A DNA stretch of 64,000 nucleotides. Source: Planctomycetota bacterium. Its GTDB lineage: Bacteria > Planctomycetota > PLA2 > JAEUHO01. The DNA lies in the NCBI GenBank assembly GCA_020851795.1, contig JADZCA010000056.1, positions 1 to 64,000 on the forward strand, read 5' to 3'. Made by a program: the position numbers and the translations under genes. The notes beneath the pieces were generated by a model that had not been told where the DNA came from, searched no databases, and saw only the letters and a list, made by a program, of their open reading frames with translations. Of the stretch, positions 1 through 8,218 are shown one piece after another. Every line of letters starts with the position of its first letter. Position 1 is the first letter of the stretch.

Positions 1-127
1 CGCCTCGGACGGACTCGTAGCGCTTCGTGCTCCGTCCGAGCAGCAGGACCCGGCACGCTCGCCGCTCGCTGACGCCGTACACGAGCTCGACTCGTTTGAC
101 CTCGAGCCGCGCTCGCGCCGGCGTCAC
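1..127 (-). CDS. IS3-family transposase OrfB, N-terminal fragment
   Basis: Reading the minus strand from a GTG at 127 gives VTPARARLEVKRVELVYGVS and then ERRACRVLLLGRSTKRY. This is the typical N-terminal helix-turn-helix segment of IS3-family OrfB (HTH_21 type), which precedes the DDE integrase core. The GTG overlaps the orfA stop codon (GTGA), an arrangement that fits translational coupling rather than the frameshift slip used by many IS3 elements. Only about 42 residues are in the window, so catalytic residues cannot be checked and it is unknown whether the transposase is intact. Confidence 0.75.
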   Translation of the reverse strand, partial: MTPARARLEVKRVELVYGVSERRACRVLLLGRSTKRYESVRG

Positions 128-390
128 GCTTCTTTCGAGAGCACGTCCTGCAGGATCTGCTTGTCGAGCACCAGCTCGGCCACGACCTCCTTGAGCCTGG
201 AGTTCTCCTCCTCGAGCTCCTTCAGACGCCGGACCTCGCTGGGAGCGAGGCCTCCGTACTTGGACCGCCAGCGGTAGAACGTGTTCTCGCTGACGCCGAG
301 CCGCCGAGCCAGGTCGGCGACGGGAATCCCGGCCTCCGCCTGCTTCACCGCCGCCGCGATCTGCTCCGGACTGAACTTCGACCTGCGCAT
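124..390 (-). CDS. IS3-family transposase OrfA
   Basis: An 88-residue protein starting MRRSKFSPEQIAAAVKQAEA. Residues about 1-50 form the HTH of IS3/IS911 OrfA, with the tell-tale LARRLGVSENTFYRWRSKYG. The rest is a leucine-zipper-like coiled coil (EEENSRLKEVVAELVLDKQ) used for OrfA/OrfAB multimerisation. I chose the ATG at 390 because GGGAGGT lies just upstream and the family starts here; the same frame is open to 558, but that part looks non-coding. OrfA binds the IS ends and regulates transposition. Its stop overlaps the orfB start. Confidence 0.88.
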   Translation of the reverse strand: MRRSKFSPEQIAAAVKQAEAGIPVADLARRLGVSENTFYRWRSKYGGLAPSEVRRLKELEEENSRLKEVVAELVLDKQILQDVLSKEA

Positions 391-586
391 CCGACCTCCC
401 GGTCCATTGTGGGAAAAACCCGGCTTCGCGTGGACCAGTTTTCGGGGAGCACGGCACCTCCCCCCGGTCGCGTCGTCCGGCCCCCGGACCCGACGCTGTC
501 GAGATCTCCGCAAGAACCTGCACAATGCACTGGCGGAGAGCAGGGCGCTCTGCCACATTGCTTGCGCTTCAGCTAGGAGTTTCGTG

Positions 587-1372
587 ATGTCTCCCCAGGT
601 CTTCTGCTACCGCTGCGGCGGCAAAGGCAGTATCGCGGGCATCTACAACGGGCACGGGTATGCAGGGGTCTGTCAGTACTGCCATGGAAACGGGTACACG
701 ACGGTGGGCGGAGCGATCAGCAATCTGCGGGGCAAGAGGCCGCTGGAGCACGGAGCGCAGGCTGTCTCTGAGGAGGAGCGGGAAGCACGGCGGATGGGAG
801 GCCAGTGCCCGTTGTGCGGGGTTCCGATTGATGACGCGGGAGATCCGGTCCTTTGGTGTGACCGGTGTGGGGCGAACTACTGCGAAATGCACGAGGGCCA
901 GGAGTGCCCTGACTGCGCGGAGAGAGGGACCTACGGTGAGATCGGACTGGGGCATCAAGGCGCCAGCAGCGTGTCGCCCGCCGTCCCCGCGCCGCCACCG
1001 CCGACGGCGCGCCCCGTCGTGGCGGGTGCCGTCGCCTCTGATGAGGATCGTGCGACCGGACGCTTCGACCGCATCTACCTCCAGAATCTGTCCTCCAGGC
1101 GTGTGGCGTGCGCGCTGCACTACGTCGACCTTGATGGGCAGTAGAAGACCGCAGGCTGGTTCCATCTGAGTCCCGGCCAGGAAGCCTACGTCGCCGACAC
1201 GAAGAACTCCGTCTACTACGTGTACGCGGAGTCCGTCGAGGGGACGCCGCAACTTGTCTGGAGCGGAGAGCACAGGCTTGGCCCCGTACACGGCGGTACC
1301 GAACTGTACGGCTTCTTGGAGCGAAAGATCGCCACGACCGTTTGGGGGCGATGGACCCAGCAGCTGACCTGA
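587..1372 (+). pseudogene. Zinc-ribbon and DUF1036-like protein interrupted by an in-frame TAG
   Basis: ATG 587 has AGGAG at 575-579. The first 185 codons encode a DnaJ-type zinc knuckle pair (CYRCGGKG and CQYCHGNG), a second cysteine-rich ribbon (CPLCG, WCDRCGANYC, CPDC), a Pro/Ala linker and the start of a domain reading YLQNLSSRRVACALHYVDLDGQ-stop. The stop is TAG at 1142-1144. The same frame continues for 75 codons to TGA 1370-1372 with KTAGWFHLSPGQEAYVADT, NSVYYVYAES and LVWSGEH. That looks like the second half of a DUF1036-like domain, in which a Trp is expected at the TAG. A single TGG-to-TAG change would explain it. It could be a recent nonsense mutation, readthrough or a sequencing error. 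Next to an IS and less GC-rich than the rest of the window. Confidence 0.7.
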
Positions 1373-1807
1373 TCCACCGGGATGTTGAGTGTGGCACCGG
1401 CGAGGTCCCCCGTCCCGGGATTGGATTGGACAGCCGTCTGGGGGACGATCCCCCTGAGGCGGTAGCTGTCCACGGCCAGGAGAGACTCGTCGCCTGCGGC
1501 TCCTCCGGTGTCGCTACGGGTTCCCGCCGGAGCCGCAGGCGACGGCACCGCCGAGCGGTCGCCGCCGGTCACGCAGCGTCACCACTTGCGCCGGGACGGG
1601 GTACGCTCGCACGTTCTGGCGATCCGTGTACCGCGATTCAACTCCGCGCGGCGCCTCCATCCCTCCTGCGTGCGTCCGCGATGCGCTGGTGGCCTTCGGC
1701 GCGCGTTTCTCGCCGGGTCGGTTCGGGCCCGCTCCGGACGTCACGGAACGCGACGATCCGCACGCCGCTCATCCCATCCCGGGGACCCAGCCCACGACGG
1801 GGCATCG
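1373..1807. other. Gene-free gap with possible gene remnants
   Basis: No gene can be supported in these 435 bases. Two short minus-strand open frames (1216-1572 and 1514-1744) contain protein-like stretches such as SYRLRGIVPQTAVQSNPG, but they lack ribosome binding sites, sit in different frames and the first runs into the 3' end of the convergent gene. They may be remnants of a decayed gene. A 15-bp perfect inverted repeat lies inside the gap. Confidence 0.5.
1489..1543. repeat. 15-bp perfect inverted repeat
   Basis: GTCGCCTGCGGCTCC at 1489-1503 is repeated as its exact reverse complement at 1529-1543, separated by 25 bases. No T-tract follows, so it is not a standard intrinsic terminator. 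It lies between two genes that converge here and could still act as a 3' end structure. Confidence 0.6.
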
Positions 1808-3175
1808 TCACGTCGCGAGCGCGCAGATCGCGGCGTTGAGCGCGGTCGCGAACGTGACCCAGGCGAGGTAGGGGACGTAGAGCCAGCCGGCGACGCGGTC
1901 GCGCGGGAACGTGAAGACGGTCGCGGCCGCCACCGCGAGCCAGAGGAGCACGATCTCGACGAGCGCGAGGCACGGGGCGCGCGCGCCGAAGAAGATCCAC
2001 GACCACGCCCCGTTGAGCAGCAGCTGCAGCGCGAAGAGCGCCAGCGGGAGCCGCTCCTCCACGAGACCGTCGCGTCGCCACAGCCGCCACGCCGCCACCG
2101 CCATCGCGACGTAGAGCGCGGTCCAGACGGGCCCGAAGAGCCACCCGGGCGGCGTCCACGTCGGCTTCGCAAGGGTCGCGTACCACGTCGGGATCGCGGC
2201 GCTCGTCACGAGGCCGCCGAGCGCACCCACCACGAGGCACGTCAGGACGAGCCCGAGCAGCGCGATCCACGCGCGGGGCCCGGTCGTGGGGGCGGCGGGA
2301 GGCGGCGTCCCCGCGAGCGCCCGCCGCACCGCCTCGGAGAGACCGAGGGGACGCACCCTGAAGACGTCGAGCGCGCGCGCGTCGCGCACCACGGTCTCGT
2401 TGCGCACGCCCTCGATCAACGACCGCCCGACATGGGCCTCCCGCGGGGCCACCAGTCGGAGCCAGCGCGCCGAGAGACCCGGCGACAGCACCGGCACGCG
2501 CAGCATCAGCCGCCGCAGCCCCTTCTGACGCGCGATCTCGCGCATCAGCCCGCCGTAGGAGACCCGCTCCGCGCCCCCGATCTCGAAGACGCCCCCCTGC
2601 GGGAGGTCTGCGTCGCACGCCTCGACCAAGTAGGCCACGACGTCGTCCACCGCGATGGGCTGGGCCCGCGTGCGCACCCAGCGCGGCGTCAACATCACAG
2701 TGAGCTTCTCGACGAGCCGGCGCGCCAGCTCGAAGGGGAGGCTGCCGGCCCCGATCACGATCGACGCGCGGAGCTCGACCACCGGGACCCCCGACGCGGC
2801 CAGCACGCGGCCGACCTCCTGACGGCTCGAGAGGTGCGCGGAGAGGCCGGGCTCGTGCCCGAGCCCGCCGAGGTAGACGATCCGCCGCACGCCGGCGGCC
2901 TTCGCCGCGGCGCCGAACGTCGCGGCGGCGCGCCGGTCCCGCTCGGCGAAGGAGCCCTCGTCGGCCATCGAGTGGACGAGGTAGTAGGCCGTGGTCACCC
3001 CGACCATCGCCGACGCCAGCGCCGCGGGGTCGAGCACGTCGCCGCGCACCACCTCGACGCCGGGCCCGGCCTCGACGGCCTCGGGACGGCGCGCGACGCA
3101 ACGGACGTCCCGCCCCGCCAGCGCACGGAGCAGGCGTCGGCCGACGTAGCCGGTGGCGCCCGTGAGGAGGATCAC
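1808..3175 (-). CDS. NAD(P)-binding SDR/NmrA-like domain fused to TspO/MBR domain
   Basis: A 455-residue protein. Residues 1 to about 290 are an atypical short-chain dehydrogenase (YbjT/NmrA type) with the dinucleotide motif ILLTGATGYVGRRLL at the N-terminus and a VYLGGLG strand near 100. The last about 150 residues are a TspO/MBR (tryptophan-rich sensory protein) domain with five hydrophobic helices and the hallmark stretches PTWTPPGWLFGPVWTALY, LLLNGAWSWIFFG and YLAWVTFATALN. TspO proteins bind tetrapyrroles; the SDR half probably binds NAD(P)H. GTG 3175 overlaps the stop of the upstream membrane gene (GTGA) and follows GGAAAGGAG. Fusion or co-occurrence of SDR and TspO is seen in photoprotection and stress contexts elsewhere; the substrate here is unknown. 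Confidence 0.85.
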   Translation of the reverse strand: MILLTGATGYVGRRLLRALAGRDVRCVARRPEAVEAGPGVEVVRGDVLDPAALASAMVGVTTAYYLVHSMADEGSFAERDRRAAATFGAAAKAAGVRRIVYLGGLGHEPGLSAHLSSRQEVGRVLAASGVPVVELRASIVIGAGSLPFELARRLVEKLTVMLTPRWVRTRAQPIAVDDVVAYLVEACDADLPQGGVFEIGGAERVSYGGLMREIARQKGLRRLMLRVPVLSPGLSARWLRLVAPREAHVGRSLIEGVRNETVVRDARALDVFRVRPLGLSEAVRRALAGTPPPAAPTTGPRAWIALLGLVLTCLVVGALGGLVTSAAIPTWYATLAKPTWTPPGWLFGPVWTALYVAMAVAAWRLWRRDGLVEERLPLALFALQLLLNGAWSWIFFGARAPCLALVEIVLLWLAVAAATVFTFPRDRVAGWLYVPYLAWVTFATALNAAICALAT

Positions 3176-3519
3176 CAGCGCTCCTTTCCCCGCACGATCG
3201 CGAGCAGCGGCGGGATCCACAGCACGTCGTTGACCAGCGACAGCCACCACGACGAGGCGTGGAAGGCGCCGAGGTGCACGAGGGCCACGAACACGAACGG
3301 GCCGAGGACCTTGCCCAGCAGCACGAGCGTCAGGATCCACCGGACGTGGCGGACCGCACCGACGAGCATGCCGAGGCCCTCGAGCGCGACGCCCGCGACG
3401 AGGAGCTCGAGGTACGGGGGCACGCTCGCGAGGACCGACGTCGGTGCGGCGAGCAGCGCCGCGACCCACGCGGCGTTGTAGACCGCTCCGCCCAGCAGGA
3501 ACCCACGCTGCCAGCGCAC
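3172..3519 (-). CDS. Small four-helix membrane protein
   Basis: A 115-residue hydrophobic protein with about four transmembrane segments (FLLGGAVYNAAWVAALLAA, LELLVAGVALEGLGMLVGAV, ILTLVLLGKVLGPFVFVALV and VLWIPPLLAIV). I chose GTG 3519 because GGGAGGTC lies five bases upstream. Its stop overlaps the start of the SDR-TspO gene, so the two are almost certainly co-translated and may work in the same membrane process. No enzymatic motif is visible; the family resembles uncharacterised DoxX-like small membrane proteins, but I cannot name it. Confidence 0.7.
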   Translation of the reverse strand: MRWQRGFLLGGAVYNAAWVAALLAAPTSVLASVPPYLELLVAGVALEGLGMLVGAVRHVRWILTLVLLGKVLGPFVFVALVHLGAFHASSWWLSLVNDVLWIPPLLAIVRGKERW

Positions 3520-3648
3520 GCCGACCTCCCGGACCCCGAGCGTACCCACGGCGGACCGGGGCCACTCACGTTCCACGGACCGATCGAGGTTGCGCGCGCG
3601 CCTCCGTTCGCGTTCGATGACGCCCCGGTCGTCCGAAAGGAGCCCACG

Positions 3649-4317
3649 GTGCGTCGATCCCTCCACGTCGTCTCCAGTGCGATCGTGCTCGCCCTCGCGT
3701 CGGGGTGCGGCGCCGAGTCCGGCGGGAAGGCGCCCGCCGCGGCGAAGGCCGCCCCGACGTGGGTGACCGTCGAGAACCCGCCGCCCGGGAACAAGCCGAA
3801 CGACAAAGTGCGCCACGTGGACTTCACGCTGCGCCACCCGAGCACGTGGACGCGGGACGAGGGCTTCCGCGAGCGCGACGACCGCGCCTTCGTCCGAGTC
3901 CATCGGCGCGGCGAGCCGCACCCGTACGACCTCGTGTTCCAGGTGCGCAGCTTCTTTCGGGCGGAGCCCGGGCGGCCCGTCGCGACCTTCATCGACGGCG
4001 TCGCGGAGTCGCTCACGAGCGTGACCCCGGAGCGCGCCGCTGCGGGCGACGTGAAGAAGCTGCTCCGCAAGGGCCCCACGACCGTCGCCGGACGTCCGGC
4101 GCAGGAGGTCGTCGTCCTCGAGTCGAGCCGCACCAGGACCGGCGCCACGCTCCGGCTCTGGCGTCGCATGGTCCTCATCGAGCTCGCCCCGACCGAGTGG
4201 GGTGCGCTCGCGCTGCACGCGTGGATCGGCGGGATCGCGGAGGGCGAAGACCCCGAGGCGCCGGACGTGCAGGCGGAGATGCAGGCCGTCTTCGACAGCC
4301 TGACGCTCAAGCCGTAG
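3649..4317 (+). CDS. Secreted lipoprotein of unknown function
   Basis: A 222-residue protein whose first 20 residues form a lipoprotein signal peptide (VVSSAIVLALASGCG) with lipidation predicted at Cys20. A short Ala/Lys linker follows, then a domain of about 170 residues with DFTLRHPSTWTRDEGF and TTVAGRPAQEVVVLES. The alternation of a 'peak strand' opening, RMVLIELAPTEW and a closing 'VFDSLTL' helix resembles PsbP/DUF1795-like or 'DcrB-like' lipoprotein folds, but this is only a resemblance. GTG 3649 follows AAAGGAG by six bases. It is transcribed divergently from the 3519 gene. Confidence 0.7.
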   Translation: MRRSLHVVSSAIVLALASGCGAESGGKAPAAAKAAPTWVTVENPPPGNKPNDKVRHVDFTLRHPSTWTRDEGFRERDDRAFVRVHRRGEPHPYDLVFQVRSFFRAEPGRPVATFIDGVAESLTSVTPERAAAGDVKKLLRKGPTTVAGRPAQEVVVLESSRTRTGATLRLWRRMVLIELAPTEWGALALHAWIGGIAEGEDPEAPDVQAEMQAVFDSLTLKP

Positions 4318-4412
4318 GGTCGGATCGAGCCCGGCCGCCCCGGCGCGCCGTCCGACCGCGCCGTCCGTGAAGTCTCGCTCGGCCGGACTCGCCGCGCCTC
4401 CCCGCCGCCCAC

Positions 4413-4434
4413 CGTCGCCCCGGGCCTCGCGCCG
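4413..4434 (-). repeat. Copy of the GGCGCGGGKCCCGGGGCG palindromic motif (one mismatch)
   Basis: On the minus strand this reads GGCGCGAGGCCCGGGGCGAC, one base from the shared motif, in the gap between two convergent genes. Confidence 0.5.
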
Positions 4435-4488
4435 TGCGCGCGCCCGAGGCGCTCGTGATCGCCGGCGCGCCGCGTCGCCGGTCGCGCG

Positions 4489-6126
4489 TCAGCGCGCCTT
4501 CTCGGCGGGGAGGAGGTGCTCGGGGGCGGGCTCGGCCGCGGGGTCGAAGAGCAGCGTCGCCGCCAGCGCGCCGTCCTTGAGATGGTCGCGCCAGAGGTCC
4601 ACCGGCTGCATCGCGACGAGGTCGGGGCCGTGGCGGACGAGCACGATCGCTTGTAGATGCGAACGATCGATCAGGTACCACGTGCGGCCCTGGCGCCGCC
4701 AGAGCACGTCGCGCTCCCAGGTGGCGGACGGGATGCGGACGCCGACCACCTCGACGTCGGGACGCGCCTTCTTCCACGCCGCCGTCGCGGCCTCGAGCAG
4801 CGCCGCGCGGTCGTCGCCTCGGTAGCGGTCGGGGGGCGGGTCGTTCGTCGCGATGATCTGCGCGCGCAGCCGGTCGCGCCGCTGCGCCACGTCGGCGCGC
4901 AGAGCCTCGAGCCGGCGCGCGCTCGCGGCGCCCGCCGCCGCGTCGAGCGCGGTCTGCAGCACGACGAGGTCCTCGACCTGCGCGACGCGCTGCGGGACGC
5001 CCTCGAGGAAGAACGCGGGCTTCCCTTCCGCCGCCGCCTGCTCGGCGAGCGCGACCGCCGCCGCCACCGCCTCGTCGATCGCCCGAGGCATCCCCGCCTT
5101 CGCCTCGGCGGCCGCGGCGGCGAACGCGCGGTGGCTCTCCTCGAAGTAGCGGCTCGCGCCCGCCGCCTGCTCGCCCTCGCGCGTGCCCTGCAGCACGAGG
5201 AGGCGGTACGCCGCCACGAAGCGCGCGTGCTCCTCGACCGCCGCGGGGGCGTCCGTCACCACCTCCGCCGCACGTCGCGGCCGCGCGAACAGCGTGGCGG
5301 GATCGGAGAACCGCCGTGCGAGATCCTGCACGCGCCGCAGGTCCGTCGGGAACGACGGGTGCGCCGCCGGGTCGATCAGCCCCTCGACCCGCGTCGAGAC
5401 CGGCCGCACCCGCGGCTCGGCCCGGTCGAGCGCCGCCGTCGCCTTCGCCAGCTGCTCGACCACGTCGCGCACGCCCGCCCCGTCGGCCGGCAGCGCGTCG
5501 AGCCGCGTCCTGGCGAGCTGCGCGCGCTCCCGCGCCTTGTCAGCCGTCGCGACCCCGTCGCGCAGCCGCCGGTGGTCGAACGCGTCCTTGTCGGCCGCCG
5601 CGTCCACCTCGGCCGCGAGCGCCTCGAGCGCCGTCGCGAGCCCCTCGACCTCGCGCGCGTAGAAGCGCGCGTCGGCCAGCTCCTTCTCCTGCCGGTAGTC
5701 GAGCTTCGTCCCCGCGGGCGCCGTCGGCGCGGGCGCGCCCGGCGCCCCGTCGAGCCGCGCCGTCAGCGCCGTGATCCGCGCGCCCACCGCGTCGAGCCGC
5801 CGGCCGAGCGCGACGACGTCGGCGTGGTCGGCGGGCAGCGCTGCGAGCATGCCGCGGACCTCGGCGAGATGCGCGACCGGGCTCGCGAGCCGCGTCTTCG
5901 CCAGCCGCACCTTGCTCTCCGACGGCCGTCCCGTCCCCGGGCCCGCCGCCTCCTCGGCCAGTCGCACGTTCGTCTCGATCCGCTCCGCGGCCGCGACGAG
6001 CGACGCGAGCGTCTTGCTCTGTGCGGCGTCGAGGTCGCCCGCGCTCGCCCGCACCGCTCCCGCGCCCAAGGCGAGCGCGACGAGCAGCAGGAAAACCCTC
6101 GGACAACGGGACACGCTCGCGGTCAT
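4489..6126 (-). CDS. Secreted, coiled-coil-rich protein of unknown function
   Basis: A 545-residue protein beginning with a signal peptide (VFLLLVALALGAGAVRASA). Residues about 30-430 are Ala/Arg/Glu-rich and predicted helical, with long heptad-like stretches (LVAAAERIETNVRLAEEAAG, LREL-type repeats) and no recognisable domain. The last about 100 residues are more globular, with VVGVRIPSATWERDV, GRTWYLIDRSHLQAIVLVR and VDLWRDHLKDG. ATG 6126 follows GAGGAGAG. It probably acts outside the cytoplasm as a structural or scaffolding protein, but I do not recognise a family. It is divergent from the CotH lipoprotein gene at 6378. Confidence 0.65.
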   Translation of the reverse strand: MTASVSRCPRVFLLLVALALGAGAVRASAGDLDAAQSKTLASLVAAAERIETNVRLAEEAAGPGTGRPSESKVRLAKTRLASPVAHLAEVRGMLAALPADHADVVALGRRLDAVGARITALTARLDGAPGAPAPTAPAGTKLDYRQEKELADARFYAREVEGLATALEALAAEVDAAADKDAFDHRRLRDGVATADKARERAQLARTRLDALPADGAGVRDVVEQLAKATAALDRAEPRVRPVSTRVEGLIDPAAHPSFPTDLRRVQDLARRFSDPATLFARPRRAAEVVTDAPAAVEEHARFVAAYRLLVLQGTREGEQAAGASRYFEESHRAFAAAAAEAKAGMPRAIDEAVAAAVALAEQAAAEGKPAFFLEGVPQRVAQVEDLVVLQTALDAAAGAASARRLEALRADVAQRRDRLRAQIIATNDPPPDRYRGDDRAALLEAATAAWKKARPDVEVVGVRIPSATWERDVLWRRQGRTWYLIDRSHLQAIVLVRHGPDLVAMQPVDLWRDHLKDGALAATLLFDPAAEPAPEHLLPAEKAR

Positions 6127-6245
6127 CGAGCTCTCCTCGGCGGCGCGGCTCGCCACGGCGGGACGCGGGCCCCCGAGCGTAGCGCAAGGTCGGGTCCCGC
6201 CCCCCGCTCTCGGTCGGGCGGGGCCGCGCGCCCGCGGTCGTGGGC

Positions 6246-6268
6246 ACGGCGCGGGGCCCGGGGCGACC
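6246..6268 (+). repeat. Copy of the GGCGCGGGKCCCGGGGCG palindromic motif
   Basis: Reads GGCGCGGGGCCCGGGGCGAC in the intergenic space between the divergent genes at 6126 and 6378. Confidence 0.6.
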
Positions 6269-6377
6269 GTCGGGCCGACGGGGCCCGTCGTGCGGTCTGG
6301 TCCGAAGCGGCCACGCGCCTGCTGCATGGGCGTCGCGCGGACGCGGGCGTGCCGTAGAGTCCCCGCGGAGGGTCCTC

Positions 6378-7589
6378 ATGCGGCGTGGTGGGTCCTGGGC
6401 CGTGGTCGTGGGGCTCGCGTTGGCGTCGGTCGGCTGCGGGTCGGGCGGGGCGTCCTCGGGCGTCCCGGTGCCGCCGATGCAGGCGACGACCGACGTCTTC
6501 GCCGAGGACGTCCTGCACTACGTCGAGCTCGAGGTCGCCCCCGAGCACCTCCCGACGCTGGTGCCGTTCGGCGAGGAGCGCGTGCCAGCGCGACTCGTCT
6601 ACGACGGCGTCGAGCTGCTCGACGTCGGCCTGCGCCTCAAGGGCGGGATGGGCAGCGCCCGCCCGCTCGGGGAGAAGGCGTCGTTCGCGATCAAGACGCA
6701 CGAGTTCGTGTCGGGCCAGCGCCTCCACGGCGTCCGCCGGTTCTCGCTCGACAGCGAAGTGCAGGACGAGAGCCTCCTCGACGCGCACGTCGGCTACGAG
6801 GTGTTCCGCCGCGCGGGCCTGCCGGCTCGCCGCACCGCGTTCGCCCGCGTCACGTTCAACGGCGTCTACTACGGCGTCTACGTCGTCGCCGAGGGCATCG
6901 ACGGCGACTTCGTCAAACGCTGGTTCCCCGGCGACGACGACGGGAACCTCTACGAAGGCGAGCTGGCCGACGTCACCGAGCCCGAGAAGATGGAGCTCGA
7001 GACCAACGAGGACGAGGACGACCGCAGCGACCTCGAGGCGCTCCGGGACTTCCTCGCGGGGACGGCCGACGACGCGCTGCTCCCGGGCCTCGCGGCGCAC
7101 GTGGACGTGGACGCGTTCTTCCGTTACTGGGCCTGCGAGGCGCTGTGCGACCACTGGGACGGGTACACGGGGCTCAACCGCACCGACGAGGACCACACCG
7201 AGCCGCACAACTATTACGTCTACGCGAGCGCCGCCCGCGGGCTGACGTGGATCCCGCACGGCATCGACCAGCTCTTCGACCGCGAGGGCGCGGCCACGCT
7301 GGCGCCGCCCGTCGTGGGCGCCGTGCTCCCGACGCGCTTCCACGCGACCGCGGCCGGGCGCGCGCGCCTCGTCGCCGCGCTGCGCGAGGTCCTCGACTCG
7401 GCCTTCGACCCCGCAGTGCTGACGGCGCGCCTCGACGCCGCGATCCCCCTCATCGAGGGCTCCGTGCCGAGCGACGTGCCAGGCAGTCCTTCGCTCTGGA
7501 CGTGGCGCCGGGCCGTGGACCGCGTGCGGGACTTCCTCGCCCGTCGGCCCGCTCGCGTCCTCGCGGAGCTCGACGCCGCCGAGGAGTGA
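6378..7589 (+). CDS. CotH-kinase-family lipoprotein
   Basis: A 403-residue protein with a lipoprotein signal (VVVGLALASVGCGSGG). The body matches the CotH protein kinase family: LRLKGGMGSARPLGEKASF, RFSLDSEVQDESLLDAHVGY, NGVYYGVYVVAEGID and DHWDGYTG, followed by GLTWIPHGIDQLF. CotH of Bacillus phosphorylates serines in spore-coat proteins, and relatives in other phyla are secreted kinases. Here the usual 'WDLD' metal-binding segment reads 'HGIDQLF', the same as in the second CotH protein at 8219-9835. ATG 6378 has GGAGG about seven bases upstream. Target proteins are unknown; the cell-surface location is inferred from the lipobox. Confidence 0.85.
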   Translation: MRRGGSWAVVVGLALASVGCGSGGASSGVPVPPMQATTDVFAEDVLHYVELEVAPEHLPTLVPFGEERVPARLVYDGVELLDVGLRLKGGMGSARPLGEKASFAIKTHEFVSGQRLHGVRRFSLDSEVQDESLLDAHVGYEVFRRAGLPARRTAFARVTFNGVYYGVYVVAEGIDGDFVKRWFPGDDDGNLYEGELADVTEPEKMELETNEDEDDRSDLEALRDFLAGTADDALLPGLAAHVDVDAFFRYWACEALCDHWDGYTGLNRTDEDHTEPHNYYVYASAARGLTWIPHGIDQLFDREGAATLAPPVVGAVLPTRFHATAAGRARLVAALREVLDSAFDPAVLTARLDAAIPLIEGSVPSDVPGSPSLWTWRRAVDRVRDFLARRPARVLAELDAAEE

Positions 7590-7662
7590 GGCCGCCGTCT
7601 CGGGTCCCGAGCGGCGCGCGGCCCGGGTATCGTGGCGCGCCCGTCCCTCGGCGAGCAACCCC

Positions 7663-8109
7663 GTGGCCACGACCGTCCACCGCATGCGTCCCGGCGCCCG
7701 GCGCCTCCACATCGCGCTCGGCGTCTTCTGCTGCGTGTTCGTGATCCCGCTCCCGATCGGCATCTTCATGCTGCTCAAGGCGTTTCGCACGCGCGTCGAG
7801 CTCGACGACGAGGAACTGCGCGCCCAGGGCGCGCTGTCCCGCGCCGTCCTGCGCCGGGGCCACGTGGAGCGGGTCGGGCTCCTGCGCATCCCCGTGCGCA
7901 AAGCGATCGGGCAGGTCGCTGCCGGCGGCGCCGAGGGCGTCAACCTCGTCTGGATCGACGTCGGCGGCAAGAAGGGCCGCGCGCTCCTCTCGCAGGTCGA
8001 GGGGACCGACGAGATCCTCGCCCGCGTCCCGGCGATCGCGGGCAAGCCCCTCGAGACGTGCACCCTCGGCGCGTTCGGTCCGAAGTGGCCGGAGACCGCC
8101 GCGTCGTAG
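7663..8109 (+). CDS. Membrane-anchored PH-like domain protein
   Basis: A 148-residue protein with one or two N-terminal transmembrane helices (HIALGVFCCVFVIPLPIGIF, MLL) followed by a small beta-rich domain (TRVELDDEELRAQGALSRAV, VERVGLL, VNLVWIDVGG, LLSQVEGTDEILARV). This layout is typical of bacterial PH-like (bPH) domain proteins. GTG 7663 is the start given by the open frame; no strong ribosome binding site is visible. It lies 73 bases after the CotH lipoprotein on the same strand. Function unknown. Confidence 0.65.
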   Translation: MATTVHRMRPGARRLHIALGVFCCVFVIPLPIGIFMLLKAFRTRVELDDEELRAQGALSRAVLRRGHVERVGLLRIPVRKAIGQVAAGGAEGVNLVWIDVGGKKGRALLSQVEGTDEILARVPAIAGKPLETCTLGAFGPKWPETAAS

Positions 8110-8144
8110 GCGCAGGTTCGGCGTCGTCCCGACCGGAGGCCGCG

Positions 8145-8193
8145 GTGCCAGGAACGTTGTTTTCACGCCGCGTGAAAACAACTTTCCTGGCAC
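8145..8193. repeat. 49-bp near-perfect palindrome, copy 1
   Basis: Two 23-base arms flank CCG. The left arm begins GTGCCAGGAACGTTGTTTTC and the right arm is its reverse complement with one mismatch (ACTTTCC instead of ACGTTCC). It sits between the convergent 3' ends of the PH-like gene and the CotH gene. A perfect copy lies at 27782-27830. The strong hairpin and the repeat at distant loci point to a REP-like dispersed element. Confidence 0.9.
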
Positions 8194-8218
8194 GGCCGTG
8201 CACGTAGGAGACCCGGGC

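Larger units (their letters stand above)
1..451 (-). mobile_element. Partial IS3-family insertion sequence
   Basis: The orfA gene and the first codons of orfB of an IS3-family element lie here on the minus strand; the rest of orfB is cut off by the window edge. The outer end is probably near 449-451, where the minus strand reads TGCTCCCCGAAAACTGG, a plausible terminal repeat beginning with TG. This boundary is an estimate, because the other end of the element is not in the window. The neighbouring interrupted gene is less GC-rich than the rest of the window, which fits an acquired patch. Confidence 0.75.

Noticed and set aside
391..558. N-terminal extension of OrfA up to 558
   Set aside because: The extension is Arg/Pro/Gly-rich without similarity to OrfA, crosses the likely IS end, and ATG 390 has a good ribosome binding site.
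1216..1572. Minus-strand frame with SYRLRGIVPQTAVQSNPG
   Set aside because: No ribosome binding site, no recognisable domain, and it extends antisense into the 3' end of the interrupted zinc-ribbon gene.
8145..8193. Bidirectional intrinsic terminator
   Set aside because: There is no T-tract after the stem on either strand, and the other copy lies between tandem genes; a dispersed REP-like element explains it better.
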